Assembly (NCBI RefSeq): GCF_001514495.1
Contig: NZ_BCNM01000017.1
Location: 1 to 64,000, forward strand
DNA length: 64,000 nucleotides
Origin: Paenibacillus pabuli NBRC 13638
GTDB taxonomy: Bacteria > Bacillota > Bacilli > Paenibacillales > Paenibacillaceae
Direction: 5' to 3'
Every line of letters begins with the position of its first letter. Position 1 is the stretch's first letter. This document shows, in pieces, positions 33,611 through 43,544 of the stretch. The notes beneath the pieces are model-generated. The model did not search any database and was not told the origin of the DNA. It saw nothing but the letters and a program-made list of their open reading frames with translations. A program made the position numbers and the translations under genes.

Positions 33611-35644
33611 TTGAAAACAAAAGATATTGCTGTCCTTGCGGGTATCATCGGCATCGTGTTGATGATGATTCTCCCGATCCCAACCTGGTTGTTGGACATG
33701 CTGCTCGTCATCAATATTTCAATTGCACTGATGATACTGCTTGTTGCAATGAACAGCAAAGAAGCATTGCAATTTTCCATCTTTCCTGCTTTATTGCTTA
33801 TCACGACGTTGTTCCGACTAGCGCTCAATATATCGACAACGAAACTGATTCTTGGAGAAGGAAACGCTGGATCGGTAGTAGCCACCTTTGGTAGCTGGAT
33901 AGCCGGCGGACAGATTGCAATCGGTTTTATCGTGTTCCTGATTCTGGTCGTTGTTCAATTTATCGTAATTACAAAGGGTTCGGAGCGTGTAGCTGAAGTA
34001 GCCGCACGATTTACCCTTGATGCGATGCCTGGTAAACAGATGAGTATCGACGCCGATTTGAATGCTGGTCTAATTAATGAACAGCAGGCGCGTGAACGTC
34101 GTTCCAAAATTGAACGTGAAGCAGACTTCTACGGAGCCATGGATGGTGCGAGTAAGTTTGTAAAAGGAGACGCCATCGCAAGTATTATTATCCTCCTGAT
34201 CAATCTGATTGGTGGGTTTATCATCGGGATGACGGTTCATGGTCTCTCCTTTGCGGATGCGTTGTCTACCTATTCCGTATTGACGATCGGGGATGGACTT
34301 GTAAGCCAGATTCCTGCTCTTCTTATTTCAACTGCTGCAGGTCTTATTGTAACAAGAGCATCATCGGAAGGGAATTTGGCTGATGATATTACGGGGCAGT
34401 TGTTTACATATCCGACGCTCCTTTATATTGTAGCTTTTGTAATAGCAATGCTCGGATTTTTCACTCCAATTCATGTCATTACAACGTTGCCCCTTGCAGG
34501 TGTGCTCGCCTTTTCTGGGTGGAGGATGCAAAACAATCTGAATCAGAAGCAAGTGGCAGAGGAACAGATGGAAGAGGAGCAGCAGATTGAAGAAGTGAGA
34601 AGTCCGGAGAGTGTAATCAATCTGCTTCAGGTTGACCCTATCGAGTTTGAATTTGGTTATGGTTTAATCCCTCTGGCTGACAATCAGCAGGGCGGTGACT
34701 TATTGGATCGGATCATTATGATACGCAGACAGTGCGCTCTGGAACTGGGGTTAGTTGTTCCAGTTATCCGAATTCGAGATAACATCCAATTAAGACCGAA
34801 TGAATATGTCATCAAAATTAAGGGTAATGTTGTTGGCGGCGGGGAACTGTTGTTAAATCATTATTTGGCCATGAGCCCAGGATACGAAGAGGAGTCGGTT
34901 ACAGGAATCGAAACGACAGAGCCAGCTTTTGGACTTCCTGCCTTATGGATTGATGAGGTAACCAAAGATCGAGCTGAACTCGCAGGATATACTGTTGTAG
35001 ATCCGCCCTCCGTTGTAGCAACACATCTGACTGAATTGATTAAGAAGCATGCGCATGAGTTACTTGGCAGACAAGAAACCAAAGCACTTGTGGATAATCT
35101 CAGAGAGAATTATGCGGCGCTTGTGGATGAACTGATCCCTTCCGTTTTGTCCATCGGTGATATACAAAAAGTGCTGGCCAAGCTGTTGCGTGAGAAAGTT
35201 TCCATTCGTGATATGGTTACGATCTTCGAGACACTGGCTGACTACGGAACCTATACCAAGGATCCGGATGTACTGACGGAATATGTGAGACAATCCCTGT
35301 CTCGTCAGATTACCCAGCAGTTCTCCCAAAAAGGTGAGACACTAAGAGTGATTACTGTTGGACCAGGGCTGGAGAAGAAGATTGCTGAAAGTGTGCAGCA
35401 ATCAGATCAAGGAAGTTATCTTGCACTGGACCCAGCTTCGACGCAAAGTTTATATCAAAAATTGACCGAACAGGTCAACCGACTGATTCAGTCGGGCCAA
35501 CAGCCTGTTGTATTAACTTCTCCAACCATTCGTATGTATCTGCGTCAGGTGATTGAACGCACCATGCAGGATATACCAGTACTTTCCTATAGTGAGTTGG
35601 AGCCGAATGTTGAAATCCAAAGTGTCGGGGTGGTGAACTTATGA
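33611..35644 (+). CDS. flhA: Flagellar export gate protein FlhA
   Basis: 677 residues, normal. The first ~310 hold about eight membrane segments, with the conserved AARFTLDAMPGKQMSIDADL and FYGAMDGASKFVKGDAIA loop. The cytoplasmic domain (about 350-677) binds chaperone-substrate complexes and forms the nonameric ring. TTG start at 33611 after GGAGG (11-base spacer). It overlaps flhF by four bases. Confidence 0.98.
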   Translation: MKTKDIAVLAGIIGIVLMMILPIPTWLLDMLLVINISIALMILLVAMNSKEALQFSIFPALLLITTLFRLALNISTTKLILGEGNAGSVVATFGSWIAGGQIAIGFIVFLILVVVQFIVITKGSERVAEVAARFTLDAMPGKQMSIDADLNAGLINEQQARERRSKIEREADFYGAMDGASKFVKGDAIASIIILLINLIGGFIIGMTVHGLSFADALSTYSVLTIGDGLVSQIPALLISTAAGLIVTRASSEGNLADDITGQLFTYPTLLYIVAFVIAMLGFFTPIHVITTLPLAGVLAFSGWRMQNNLNQKQVAEEQMEEEQQIEEVRSPESVINLLQVDPIEFEFGYGLIPLADNQQGGDLLDRIIMIRRQCALELGLVVPVIRIRDNIQLRPNEYVIKIKGNVVGGGELLLNHYLAMSPGYEEESVTGIETTEPAFGLPALWIDEVTKDRAELAGYTVVDPPSVVATHLTELIKKHAHELLGRQETKALVDNLRENYAALVDELIPSVLSIGDIQKVLAKLLREKVSIRDMVTIFETLADYGTYTKDPDVLTEYVRQSLSRQITQQFSQKGETLRVITVGPGLEKKIAESVQQSDQGSYLALDPASTQSLYQKLTEQVNRLIQSGQQPVVLTSPTIRMYLRQVIERTMQDIPVLSYSELEPNVEIQSVGVVNL

Positions 35645-36987
35645 GAGTAAAACAATACGTTGTTGAGACCATGCCCGAAGCTATGCTTCAAATTCGTAAA
35701 GACCTGGGAAGTGATGCCGTCATTCTGTCCACTAAGGAAATTAAGGTGGGCGGCGTGTTGGGAATGTTCCGCAAAAAAAGGATTGAAGTTGTCGCTGCAG
35801 TGGACAAGGAAGAAAAGAAACAACCAACGAAGCAAGTTCAAAACCAATTTACATCGGTCCCTCGCGCTTTTGTTCCTGAAGCCTACCGACAAACGGCTCG
35901 TTCGTTTGTCGCTGCTTCTGACGATTCGACTGTGAATATCGCTGACCCAAAAGTGCAAGAGGAACCTAAGGATGCCTCAGCTGTGTCTGAATTAAGTAGA
36001 ATTAGTTCAGACACGAGCAACGGCACATCTTCTTCGAGCTTCGAGCATAAACCGCGACCGCAAGGGGCGGATTTTTCGGGTTCATCTGCTCTGGGGCAGC
36101 AAGTGAACAATTCACAACAAGAGCAGTTGATGGCTGAACTTCAGGACCTCAAATCGATGATGACCAAGCTATCCAAACAAGGCGCTTCCACGGACCAATT
36201 ACCCGAAGAGTTTCATGGGCTGAGACAACGGTTGACAGAACAGGACGTATGGCCAGTAGTGTGGGAATCCTGGTTTGATGCTGTCCAGTTGCAATTCTCT
36301 GAACAAGGGTTAAACGAAGTAGAGGCATATCAAGTAATGAAGCGCGAAATTTCACATTTTTTGGATCAGCGGATAGAGGCAGGCATTATGCCCACCACAC
36401 GTATTGTATATGTTGCAGGTCCAACGGGGGTTGGTAAAACAACAACCATTGCCAAGCTGGCTGCTGAACAAATGTTCAGCAAGCAGCGGAAGGTAGGATT
36501 CATAACCTCAGATACGTATCGTATATCCGCGGTAGAACAACTCAGAACCTACGCATCCATTTTAAATGTGCCGCTTGAGGTTGTACAATCCCCCGGGGAC
36601 ACACAACGTGCAATTTCCCGGCTTCAGGAATGTGATCTGATCTTCATGGATACTGCGGGAAGAAATTACAGGAATGAATTGCTTGTTTCAGAGTTGCAGA
36701 GCTTGCTTGCCCCTGTGGAAAACAGTGAAACCTTTTTGGTCTTGAGCATGACCTCCAAGAGTGCCGATATGATTCAAATTACGGAGCATTTCAGCAAGTA
36801 TGGACTGGATAAGGTAATTTTCACGAAGATGGATGAGACAGGAAGTTGTGGTCCGATGTTTAACTTATTACATCGCTTTCCACTCAAGCTTGCTTATGTG
36901 GCTAATGGACAAAATGTGCCGGATGATCTTCTTAAGCCTGATGCAGAATCGTTGACCAGACAGTTACTGGGAGAATGTGAACAATGA
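35641..36987 (+). CDS. flhF: Signal-recognition-type GTPase FlhF
   Basis: 448 residues, longer than B. subtilis FlhF (about 366) because of an extended Ser/Gln-rich B domain (about 60-190). The NG domain has G1 GPTGVGKTTTIAKLAAEQ, SDTYRISAVEQLR and DTAGRNYRNE. It helps place flagella with FlhG. The start overlaps flhA (ATGA) and the end overlaps flhG. Confidence 0.96.
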   Translation: MRVKQYVVETMPEAMLQIRKDLGSDAVILSTKEIKVGGVLGMFRKKRIEVVAAVDKEEKKQPTKQVQNQFTSVPRAFVPEAYRQTARSFVAASDDSTVNIADPKVQEEPKDASAVSELSRISSDTSNGTSSSSFEHKPRPQGADFSGSSALGQQVNNSQQEQLMAELQDLKSMMTKLSKQGASTDQLPEEFHGLRQRLTEQDVWPVVWESWFDAVQLQFSEQGLNEVEAYQVMKREISHFLDQRIEAGIMPTTRIVYVAGPTGVGKTTTIAKLAAEQMFSKQRKVGFITSDTYRISAVEQLRTYASILNVPLEVVQSPGDTQRAISRLQECDLIFMDTAGRNYRNELLVSELQSLLAPVENSETFLVLSMTSKSADMIQITEHFSKYGLDKVIFTKMDETGSCGPMFNLLHRFPLKLAYVANGQNVPDDLLKPDAESLTRQLLGECEQ

Positions 36988-37871
36988 AGGACCAGGCAGC
37001 CTCACTCAGAAATATGGTCTCTATGCCTAACGCAGCGAATGAGATACAGCGTGATTCACGCTCTTCCAAGATCATAACCGTTGCCAGCGGAAAGGGCGGG
37101 GTTGGAAAATCCAATTTCACTCTGAATTTTGCACTGACTTTGCAGGCGCTGGGGCAAAAGGTACTTGTATTTGATGCGGATATAGGGATGGCTAATATCG
37201 ATGTTCTTATGGGAACTTCTTCTTCCTATAATCTGTATCATTTGTTATACCGACAGAAATCCATACAGGAAATCATACAACTTGGTGCAAGTGGGTTGCC
37301 CTATATCGCCGGCGGTTCGGGGATGAAAGAATTGTTCTCATTGTCAGATCGTGATCTGGAATTCTTCGCGGAACAAGTGGAAGAGATTGCTCAGGAGATG
37401 GATTATGTCATTTTTGATACAGGAGCCGGACTTTCCAAAGAAAACATGAAATTTATCGGTGCAGCCGATGAGTGCCTGATCATAACCACACCTGAACCGA
37501 CTTCAATAACCGATGCTTATGCTTTAGTCAAAGTTATGCATGGCCAGGAAAATGCTACACCCTTTCGAATGATCGTTAACCGGGTTGAAGACCAGCAGGA
37601 GGCGGAACGGGTGGCGGATAAAATAGCTGGAGTGGCAAAAAGGTTCTTGCAGACTGATATCCCGCTGCTTGGATATATTTCTGAAGATGCTCAGGTTGTA
37701 AAGGCAGTCAAAAGGCAAGTGCCATACAGTCTGGCCTATCCGAATGCCAAAGCGTCCAAGGATATAGAGAAACTCGCACTTCGCTATCTGGCTGCACCTT
37801 CTCCTACGGGATCCGAAACCTTAACAGGAATCAGAGGATTTATGAAAAAATGGCTAAAACGAACAACATGA
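36984..37871 (+). CDS. flhG: MinD-like ATPase FlhG (YlxH)
   Basis: 295 residues. Deviant Walker A SGKGGVGKSNFTLNF near residue 33, DADIGMANIDVLMG and a MinD-like C terminus (MKKWLKR) that may bind membrane. The first ~20 residues (DQAASLRNMV) form the N-terminal activator helix that stimulates FlhF GTPase. It sets flagellar number and position. Start overlaps flhF. Confidence 0.95.
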   Translation: MKDQAASLRNMVSMPNAANEIQRDSRSSKIITVASGKGGVGKSNFTLNFALTLQALGQKVLVFDADIGMANIDVLMGTSSSYNLYHLLYRQKSIQEIIQLGASGLPYIAGGSGMKELFSLSDRDLEFFAEQVEEIAQEMDYVIFDTGAGLSKENMKFIGAADECLIITTPEPTSITDAYALVKVMHGQENATPFRMIVNRVEDQQEAERVADKIAGVAKRFLQTDIPLLGYISEDAQVVKAVKRQVPYSLAYPNAKASKDIEKLALRYLAAPSPTGSETLTGIRGFMKKWLKRTT

Positions 37872-37904
37872 TTTCTGAATAAAGGAAACAGGGGTGGAAA
37901 CAAC

Positions 37905-39344
37905 ATGGCGGTGTATCAAGTATTGGTTGTCGATGATTCCGCTTTTATGCGTAAAATCGTGTCAGATTTAATTGAAGCGGATTCGGAGTTTAAAGTTACG
38001 GCAACAGCATCAAACGGCAAGGAAGCGATTCAAAAAGTAATCGATTTGAAGCCTGATATTATAACAATGGATGTAGAAATGCCTGAAATGAACGGGTTGG
38101 ACGCCTTGGAATCGATCATGAAACATTCTTTCGTTCCTGTAATTATGCTTTCGGGTATCAATGAACAGGGCATGAAAGAGACGATCATGGCACTTGAGGC
38201 CGGTGCTTTTGACTTCATTCGTAAGCCATCGATTGTGCATGATCAGGATATTGCACAAGTAGGTAAAGCGCTGGTAGAACGGATGCGGGCGGCTATGGAT
38301 GAAATCAGGCGTAAAGCTGAGCGTGAAGCATCCATGAAGAAGCGGGATGAAACGCAAAGTAATTTGATGCATCCGTCCAAAGGAATACAGGCAGAGATAC
38401 CAACACCAGACCGACAAATGAATAGGAAAAAAACGATGGAGCCGGGTCAGCTGAGCACACGACTTGGCAATGGCAAAACAGAACCTCTGCCAGCTAGAAC
38501 GAAGCAAGTGAGTCCACCTCCGACGAGCCAGAGTGCGGGAAGTCTGGATAAGAAGCTGGAACCTTTGCGAAATGCAAAAAGAGCAGCGGATACTAATGCA
38601 GAGAAACTAGAAAAGTCAAGTAAACCTGTGCAACCTCCCAAAGAAAAAAGTTTTCCCAATATACCAAGATTGGCAGAACATGAGACAGCTGCAACTTCTG
38701 CATTACCATCCAAAGAGAATGCCAAAGCAAGTCCGTCTCATAAGGGAGCAGGAGGACCGGATGGATCATTTAACAAGCTTGTGGCCATTGGTTGTTCAAC
38801 CGGAGGGCCTAGAGCGCTTAAGACTTTGCTTGAACAACTACCAGGTGATTTACCGGCGCCAGTCATTATAGTTCAGCATATGCCGCCCAATTTTACCCGA
38901 TCGCTTGCGCAACGACTAAATACGTTCAGTGAATTGCATGTCGTAGAGGCTGAGGAAGGCATGGTTCTCCGAAAAGGAACGGCGTACATTGCACCTGGTG
39001 GTTTTCATATCAAAGTCAATAAAACAGCAGATGGTAGGTTTACCGTAAAGCTGACGGAAGAAGAACCGGTAAATGGGCACAGGCCTTCGGTGGATACGAT
39101 GTTTGAGTCACTGTTGCCGTATACATCTTTGCAGAGACATCTGGTTTTGCTGACAGGTATGGGCAGTGATGGTGCTCGTATGATGAAAAAATTGTATGAA
39201 GCAGGTGTCACATCTACCTTTGCCGAGAATGAAGAAACTTGTGTCGTGTATGGTATGCCGCGCTCTGCTGTGGAATTGCAATGCGTGCGTCATCTTCTGC
39301 CACTGCAGGAGATTGCGCCTAAACTTGTTCAAGCTGTCAAATAA
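37905..39344 (+). CDS. cheB: Chemotaxis-specific methylesterase/deamidase CheB
   Basis: 479 residues, long for CheB (about 350-360). An N-terminal receiver has acidic D10/D11 and acceptor D56 (MDVEMPEMNG). A ~150-residue charged, Pro/Lys/Ser-rich linker (about 135-285) follows. The C-terminal esterase has AIGCSTGGPRAL (Ser nucleophile), IIVQHMPPNFT (His) and LTGMGSDGARMM (Asp). It removes methyl groups from receptors and is activated by CheA. The linker's length is unusual. GGGTGG lies upstream of the ATG. Confidence 0.96.
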   Translation: MAVYQVLVVDDSAFMRKIVSDLIEADSEFKVTATASNGKEAIQKVIDLKPDIITMDVEMPEMNGLDALESIMKHSFVPVIMLSGINEQGMKETIMALEAGAFDFIRKPSIVHDQDIAQVGKALVERMRAAMDEIRRKAEREASMKKRDETQSNLMHPSKGIQAEIPTPDRQMNRKKTMEPGQLSTRLGNGKTEPLPARTKQVSPPPTSQSAGSLDKKLEPLRNAKRAADTNAEKLEKSSKPVQPPKEKSFPNIPRLAEHETAATSALPSKENAKASPSHKGAGGPDGSFNKLVAIGCSTGGPRALKTLLEQLPGDLPAPVIIVQHMPPNFTRSLAQRLNTFSELHVVEAEEGMVLRKGTAYIAPGGFHIKVNKTADGRFTVKLTEEEPVNGHRPSVDTMFESLLPYTSLQRHLVLLTGMGSDGARMMKKLYEAGVTSTFAENEETCVVYGMPRSAVELQCVRHLLPLQEIAPKLVQAVK

Positions 39345-39377
39345 ACAGAGTGTAACTCATGGAGGAGGTGCCTCACA

Positions 39378-41456
39378 ATGGACATGAATCAGTATCTATC
39401 TATGTTTATTGATGAGTCTAATGATCATCTGCAGTCCCTTAACGAAAATATGCTTCAACTTGAAGGCAATCCGGAGGATCTGGGAATCGTTCAGGTCATT
39501 TTCCGCTCAGCTCATACGCTGAAAGGTATGGCTGCTACAATGGGCTTTGAGGATCTGGCCTCACTGACACACAAAATGGAAAATGTACTGGATCTAGTAC
39601 GTAATGAAAAGTTGAAAATGCAGGATTTCATATTTGATACCCTGTTCAAGAGTTTGGATGCTTTGGAAACAATGGTTCAGGATATTACTCAAGGTGGAGA
39701 GGGTAAGGCGGATGTTTCCTCTATCGTTGCTTCGCTCCAAGCCATCGAGAGTGGTGAATGGACAGGAGGGAACGCTCCAGCAGCAGCTGCAAACCAATCA
39801 TCAAACACATCAACCCCAAGCGCGGTTGAATTGGACGAGTTCCAATACTCCGTATTGGATCAATCCATAGCTGAAGGCCATCGTGTACTCTATATTGAGG
39901 TTCTTGTCAGTGAGCAGAGTCAATTGAAGGGTGTACGTGCATATATGGTCTTTGATCTGTTAGAACGATCAGGAGAAGTGGTCAAATCGTTCCCCACAGT
40001 TCAGGATATTGAGCAAGAGAAGTTCGAGCGCAGTTTTTCGTTGTATTACATAACGACCAAAGAGGCGCAGGAACTTGAAAAAGGCATTATGAGCATCTCT
40101 GAAATTGAAAGTGCCAAAGTTATTCAACTGGATCAAGAAACTTTACAGCAGATGACTAATCAGGCTGCTGCAGCAGTTGAAGTAGCAGATGCACCTGTCC
40201 CTGTTCCTGCACCAGAAGCTGTATCACTGGATACGAAAGATTCATCAAAAGATGAAGCAAAGCCGGCAGCTTCCAAACCAGCAGCAGCTAAACAAGCAGC
40301 AGCACCTTCACGAACTATTCGTGTGGATATTGAACGTTTGGATGTATTGATGAACTTGTTCAGCGAGCTGTTGATTGATCGTTCCCGTCTGGAGCAATTA
40401 GCGAGTGAGACAGGCAACAATGATTTATCGGATACGGTAGCTCATCTGAGCAGAGTCAGTACGGATTTGCAAAATATTGTATTGAAATTGCGGATGGTTC
40501 CAGTGGATACAGTATTCAACCGTTTCCCCCGCATGATTCGTGATCTGGCCAAAACCCTCGATAAAAAGATTGATCTGGTGATTACAGGTGCCGAAACGGA
40601 ACTTGATCGTACTGTCATTGATGAGATTGGTGATCCACTGGTGCATTTACTGCGTAATGCCGTTGACCATGGTGTGGAATCGATCGCTGAGCGCGTGGAG
40701 GCAGGCAAACCAGAGATGGGAACAGTTAACCTTCGTGCTTTCCATAGCGGAAACCATGTATTTATCGAGATCGAAGATGACGGTAAAGGAATTTATCGGG
40801 AAAAACTTTTGAAGACAGCCGTCAAGCGTGGGGTTGTAACTGAGGAACAAGGTGCCAAGATGAGCGACGATGAAGTGAACCAACTGTTGTTCGCACCAGG
40901 CTTCAGTACTGCAGACAAAATCTCGGATATCTCTGGCCGTGGAGTAGGTCTGGATGTTGTAAAATCCAAAATTACATCCCTTGGTGGCAACGTAACCATT
41001 CATTCGACACCAGGTAAGGGCACCAACTTCTCGGTTCAGCTTCCATTGACGCTGTCTATTATTGCTGCGATGCTTGTTCGTCTTGGATCTGAAAAATACG
41101 CTGTTCCGTTGTCCTCCATCGTGGAGACAGCCATCGTTCAGCGTCAACAAGTGCGCAACATTCATGGAAACAAAATGATCACATTCCGTGAATCCCTAAT
41201 TCCATACTTGTCCTTGAGTGAAGTTTTCGGAGTGCCTGATTTCAATGATGCAGATGAGCAAGAAACCGAAATTGTGGTCATTCGCAAAGGTGAACGCCTT
41301 GCAGCTGTTGCCGTTGAAGAATTTATTGGGCAGAGTGAGATCGTTCTTAAATCAATGGGTACTTATCTTCCTGCCATTGAGGGGATTTCTGGAGCAACCA
41401 TTCTAGGAGATGGACAAGTCGCTCTGATTCTTGATCCTAATGCATTTATTAAATAA
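39378..41456 (+). CDS. cheA: Chemotaxis histidine kinase CheA
   Basis: 692 residues. P1 domain with phosphorylated H46 in RSAHTLKGMAATMGF, a P2 region (about 155-255), an Ala/Pro/Lys linker, dimerisation P3, the catalytic P4 with N-box LLRNAVDHGVES, G1 EIEDDGKGI and G2 GRGVGLDVV, and the CheW-like P5 at the C terminus. It phosphorylates CheY and CheB. GGAGGAGGTG precedes the ATG. In the standard B-A-W-C-D order. Confidence 0.98.
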   Translation: MDMNQYLSMFIDESNDHLQSLNENMLQLEGNPEDLGIVQVIFRSAHTLKGMAATMGFEDLASLTHKMENVLDLVRNEKLKMQDFIFDTLFKSLDALETMVQDITQGGEGKADVSSIVASLQAIESGEWTGGNAPAAAANQSSNTSTPSAVELDEFQYSVLDQSIAEGHRVLYIEVLVSEQSQLKGVRAYMVFDLLERSGEVVKSFPTVQDIEQEKFERSFSLYYITTKEAQELEKGIMSISEIESAKVIQLDQETLQQMTNQAAAAVEVADAPVPVPAPEAVSLDTKDSSKDEAKPAASKPAAAKQAAAPSRTIRVDIERLDVLMNLFSELLIDRSRLEQLASETGNNDLSDTVAHLSRVSTDLQNIVLKLRMVPVDTVFNRFPRMIRDLAKTLDKKIDLVITGAETELDRTVIDEIGDPLVHLLRNAVDHGVESIAERVEAGKPEMGTVNLRAFHSGNHVFIEIEDDGKGIYREKLLKTAVKRGVVTEEQGAKMSDDEVNQLLFAPGFSTADKISDISGRGVGLDVVKSKITSLGGNVTIHSTPGKGTNFSVQLPLTLSIIAAMLVRLGSEKYAVPLSSIVETAIVQRQQVRNIHGNKMITFRESLIPYLSLSEVFGVPDFNDADEQETEIVVIRKGERLAAVAVEEFIGQSEIVLKSMGTYLPAIEGISGATILGDGQVALILDPNAFIK

Positions 41457-41498
41457 GCATGCAAGCGAAGACTTACATTTAATAGGGAGGTTTTTTAC

Positions 41499-41960
41499 AT
41501 GGAAGAAGAGTTGAAAGTCATTGTCTTTAAATTAGGTTCCGAAGAGTATGGTATTGAGGTAGACAAGGTTCAAACCATTGAACGCATGATGCCCATTACC
41601 CGTGTTCCGAAAACCCTCTCCTTTGTAAAAGGAGTTATTAATTTACGTGGTGTGGTTATCCCTGTAATTGATTTACGTGGTCGCTTCTCTTTGCCAGAAT
41701 CAGAATACACGGATCAAACACGTATCGTCATTGTAGGTGTAGATGATATGCAGGTTGGCTTTATCGTTGACTCTGCCAATGATGTAATTGACATCAAGCG
41801 TAATGCGATTGATACACCTCCTGAAGTAGTTGGTGGAGTTAAAGCAAGATACCTGCGTGGGGTTGCCAAGCTGGAGGATTCACGCTTGCTGATTATGCTG
41901 AACCTGAACGAAGTATTAAATAAAAGCGAGATTGTACAGCTGGAAAGCATTGAGGGCTAA
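41499..41960 (+). CDS. cheW: Chemotaxis coupling protein CheW
   Basis: 153 residues, a single CheW domain (VIVFKLGSEEYGIEVDKVQ; INLRGVVIPVIDLRGRF). It joins receptors to CheA. AGGGAGG precedes the ATG. Confidence 0.98.
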   Translation: MEEELKVIVFKLGSEEYGIEVDKVQTIERMMPITRVPKTLSFVKGVINLRGVVIPVIDLRGRFSLPESEYTDQTRIVIVGVDDMQVGFIVDSANDVIDIKRNAIDTPPEVVGGVKARYLRGVAKLEDSRLLIMLNLNEVLNKSEIVQLESIEG

Positions 41961-41964
41961 CACC

Positions 41965-42591
41965 GTGGAACTGTTCAACCGATTTGAGGGATTCCAAATG
42001 GATGTGCTCAAAGAGGTCGGTAACATTGGGGCAGGCAACGCCGCAACGGCGTTGTCTCAGCTTCTCAATAGGCCGATTGATATGGGTGTACCAACAGTAC
42101 AAATGCTCCCTTTTGAAGAAGTGGCTGAAACAGTCGGTGGAGATGAACGCATCGTTGTTACTGTATTTCTTCGTGTAGAAGGCGAAGCACCGGGTAATCT
42201 GTTCTTTATGATGACACCTGAGGCTGCCAGAATGCTGCTGAACCGCCTTGCTGGTTTTGATTTGAAGGAAGGCCTCACCTTCACTGATATGGAACAATCG
42301 GCTTTATCTGAAATCGGGAATATTTTGGCGGGATCGTACCTTTCTTCATTGGCTGATTTCACGAAGTTATCCATGTATCCGACCGTTCCTGGACTTGCCA
42401 TCGATATGGCAGGTGCTATTCTCAGTTATGGCTTGCTGCAGTTTGGGGAAATGGGCGACGATGCATTATTGATTGACACTTCTTTCTTTGAAGGCGAAGA
42501 TCAGGTAGAAGGTCAATTTTTCCTGATTCCAGATCCGCCGTCATTTGCAAAGATATTTGAATCTTTAGGGGTGCCACTAAATCATGATTGA
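41965..42591 (+). CDS. cheC: CheY-P phosphatase CheC
   Basis: 208 residues, matching B. subtilis CheC. Two phosphatase motifs are visible: DVLKEVGNIGAGNAATAL and EQSALSEIGNILAGSYLSSL. It dephosphorylates CheY and is stimulated by CheD. GTG at 41965 is chosen because GAGGG is eight bases upstream, just after the cheW stop. Confidence 0.95.
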   Translation: MELFNRFEGFQMDVLKEVGNIGAGNAATALSQLLNRPIDMGVPTVQMLPFEEVAETVGGDERIVVTVFLRVEGEAPGNLFFMMTPEAARMLLNRLAGFDLKEGLTFTDMEQSALSEIGNILAGSYLSSLADFTKLSMYPTVPGLAIDMAGAILSYGLLQFGEMGDDALLIDTSFFEGEDQVEGQFFLIPDPPSFAKIFESLGVPLNHD

Positions 42592-43081
42592 GGACAAAAG
42601 CGTCGTTAAAGTCGGTATGGCGGATTTAAACATTGCTCATCTTCCCGGTGTAATCCGTACGACTGGCTTAGGCTCTTGTGTAGGATTAACAATGTATGAT
42701 CCGCACTTAAAGCTTGCCGGAATGGCGCATGTGATGCTCCCCACTTCAGAGATTGCCCGGGAAGGGAATTTGAACAAAGCCAAATATGCAGATACGGCAT
42801 TGCCGGAATTGTTACAAAGAATGATACATCTGGGTGCGTCTCGTTCACGTATTGTGTCCAAAATGGCTGGAGGTTCTCAGATGTTTGCCTTCTCGGGGGC
42901 AGGGGACACGATGCGTATCGGACCAAGGAATGCGGATTCTTGTCGTGAGTGGCTGGAAAAGCTGGGGATTCCTCTTCTTGCCGAAGATACGGGTGGGAAT
43001 TATGGAAGAACTATTGAAATGGACTGTGAAACTGGACTTTTGACTATTCGAAGTGTCCAAATGGGTGTAAAGGAACTATAA
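42584..43081 (+). CDS. cheD: Chemoreceptor glutamine deamidase CheD
   Basis: 165 residues. Catalytic Cys in TTGLGSCVGLTMYD and His in LAGMAHVMLP, with the MAGGSQMF loop. It deamidates receptor glutamines and binds CheC. It overlaps cheC by eight bases. Confidence 0.97.
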   Translation: MIEDKSVVKVGMADLNIAHLPGVIRTTGLGSCVGLTMYDPHLKLAGMAHVMLPTSEIAREGNLNKAKYADTALPELLQRMIHLGASRSRIVSKMAGGSQMFAFSGAGDTMRIGPRNADSCREWLEKLGIPLLAEDTGGNYGRTIEMDCETGLLTIRSVQMGVKEL

Positions 43082-43085
43082 GACA

Positions 43086-43529
43086 ATGATAGGAAACTAC
43101 CGCATTAATCTTGGAGCAGGCATAGTCGGATTTATTCTGACTTTTTTTGTAGCATACAGCAGCAATGTGTTGACGACCAGTTTAATTCGCGGGTTAATCG
43201 GATTCGCAGCCTGGTTTGTCCTTGCTTATGGTTTACGCTGGGGGCTGGGATTGCTGCTGAACCCTTCATCAGAGGGGAATGGATATGGTTATGATTCACC
43301 GGGCGCTCAAGAACTAAGAGGTTCACAGGTGGACATCAAACTCGAAGACGATGGACAAGAGCTGAACGACTTGCTCAAGAATGGACAGAACGCCTCCTCT
43401 GGGGATACGCTTCCACCATCTGAGACGAAAGCTCCAACGGGATTCGCCCCTTTGGATCCGCCTAAACTTGTCCGGACCAAAGATCCGGAGGAGTTGGCGC
43501 AGGCCGTTCGTCACCTGACAGACAAATAA
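43086..43529 (+). CDS. Small membrane protein of unknown function between cheD and sigD
   Basis: 147 residues. Two hydrophobic segments at about 10-27 and 34-58 (GLIGFAAWFVLAYGL) precede a soluble, acidic, Pro-rich C-terminal half ending DPEELAQAVRHLTDK. I recognise no family. B. subtilis has no gene at this place (cheD abuts sigD), so this is a lineage addition. It stands four bases after cheD with AAAGGA upstream and is in the operon, so a role in motility or in sigma-D control is possible but unproven. Confidence 0.75.
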   Translation: MIGNYRINLGAGIVGFILTFFVAYSSNVLTTSLIRGLIGFAAWFVLAYGLRWGLGLLLNPSSEGNGYGYDSPGAQELRGSQVDIKLEDDGQELNDLLKNGQNASSGDTLPPSETKAPTGFAPLDPPKLVRTKDPEELAQAVRHLTDK

Positions 43530-43544
43530 GGAGGGTGAAAGCAA

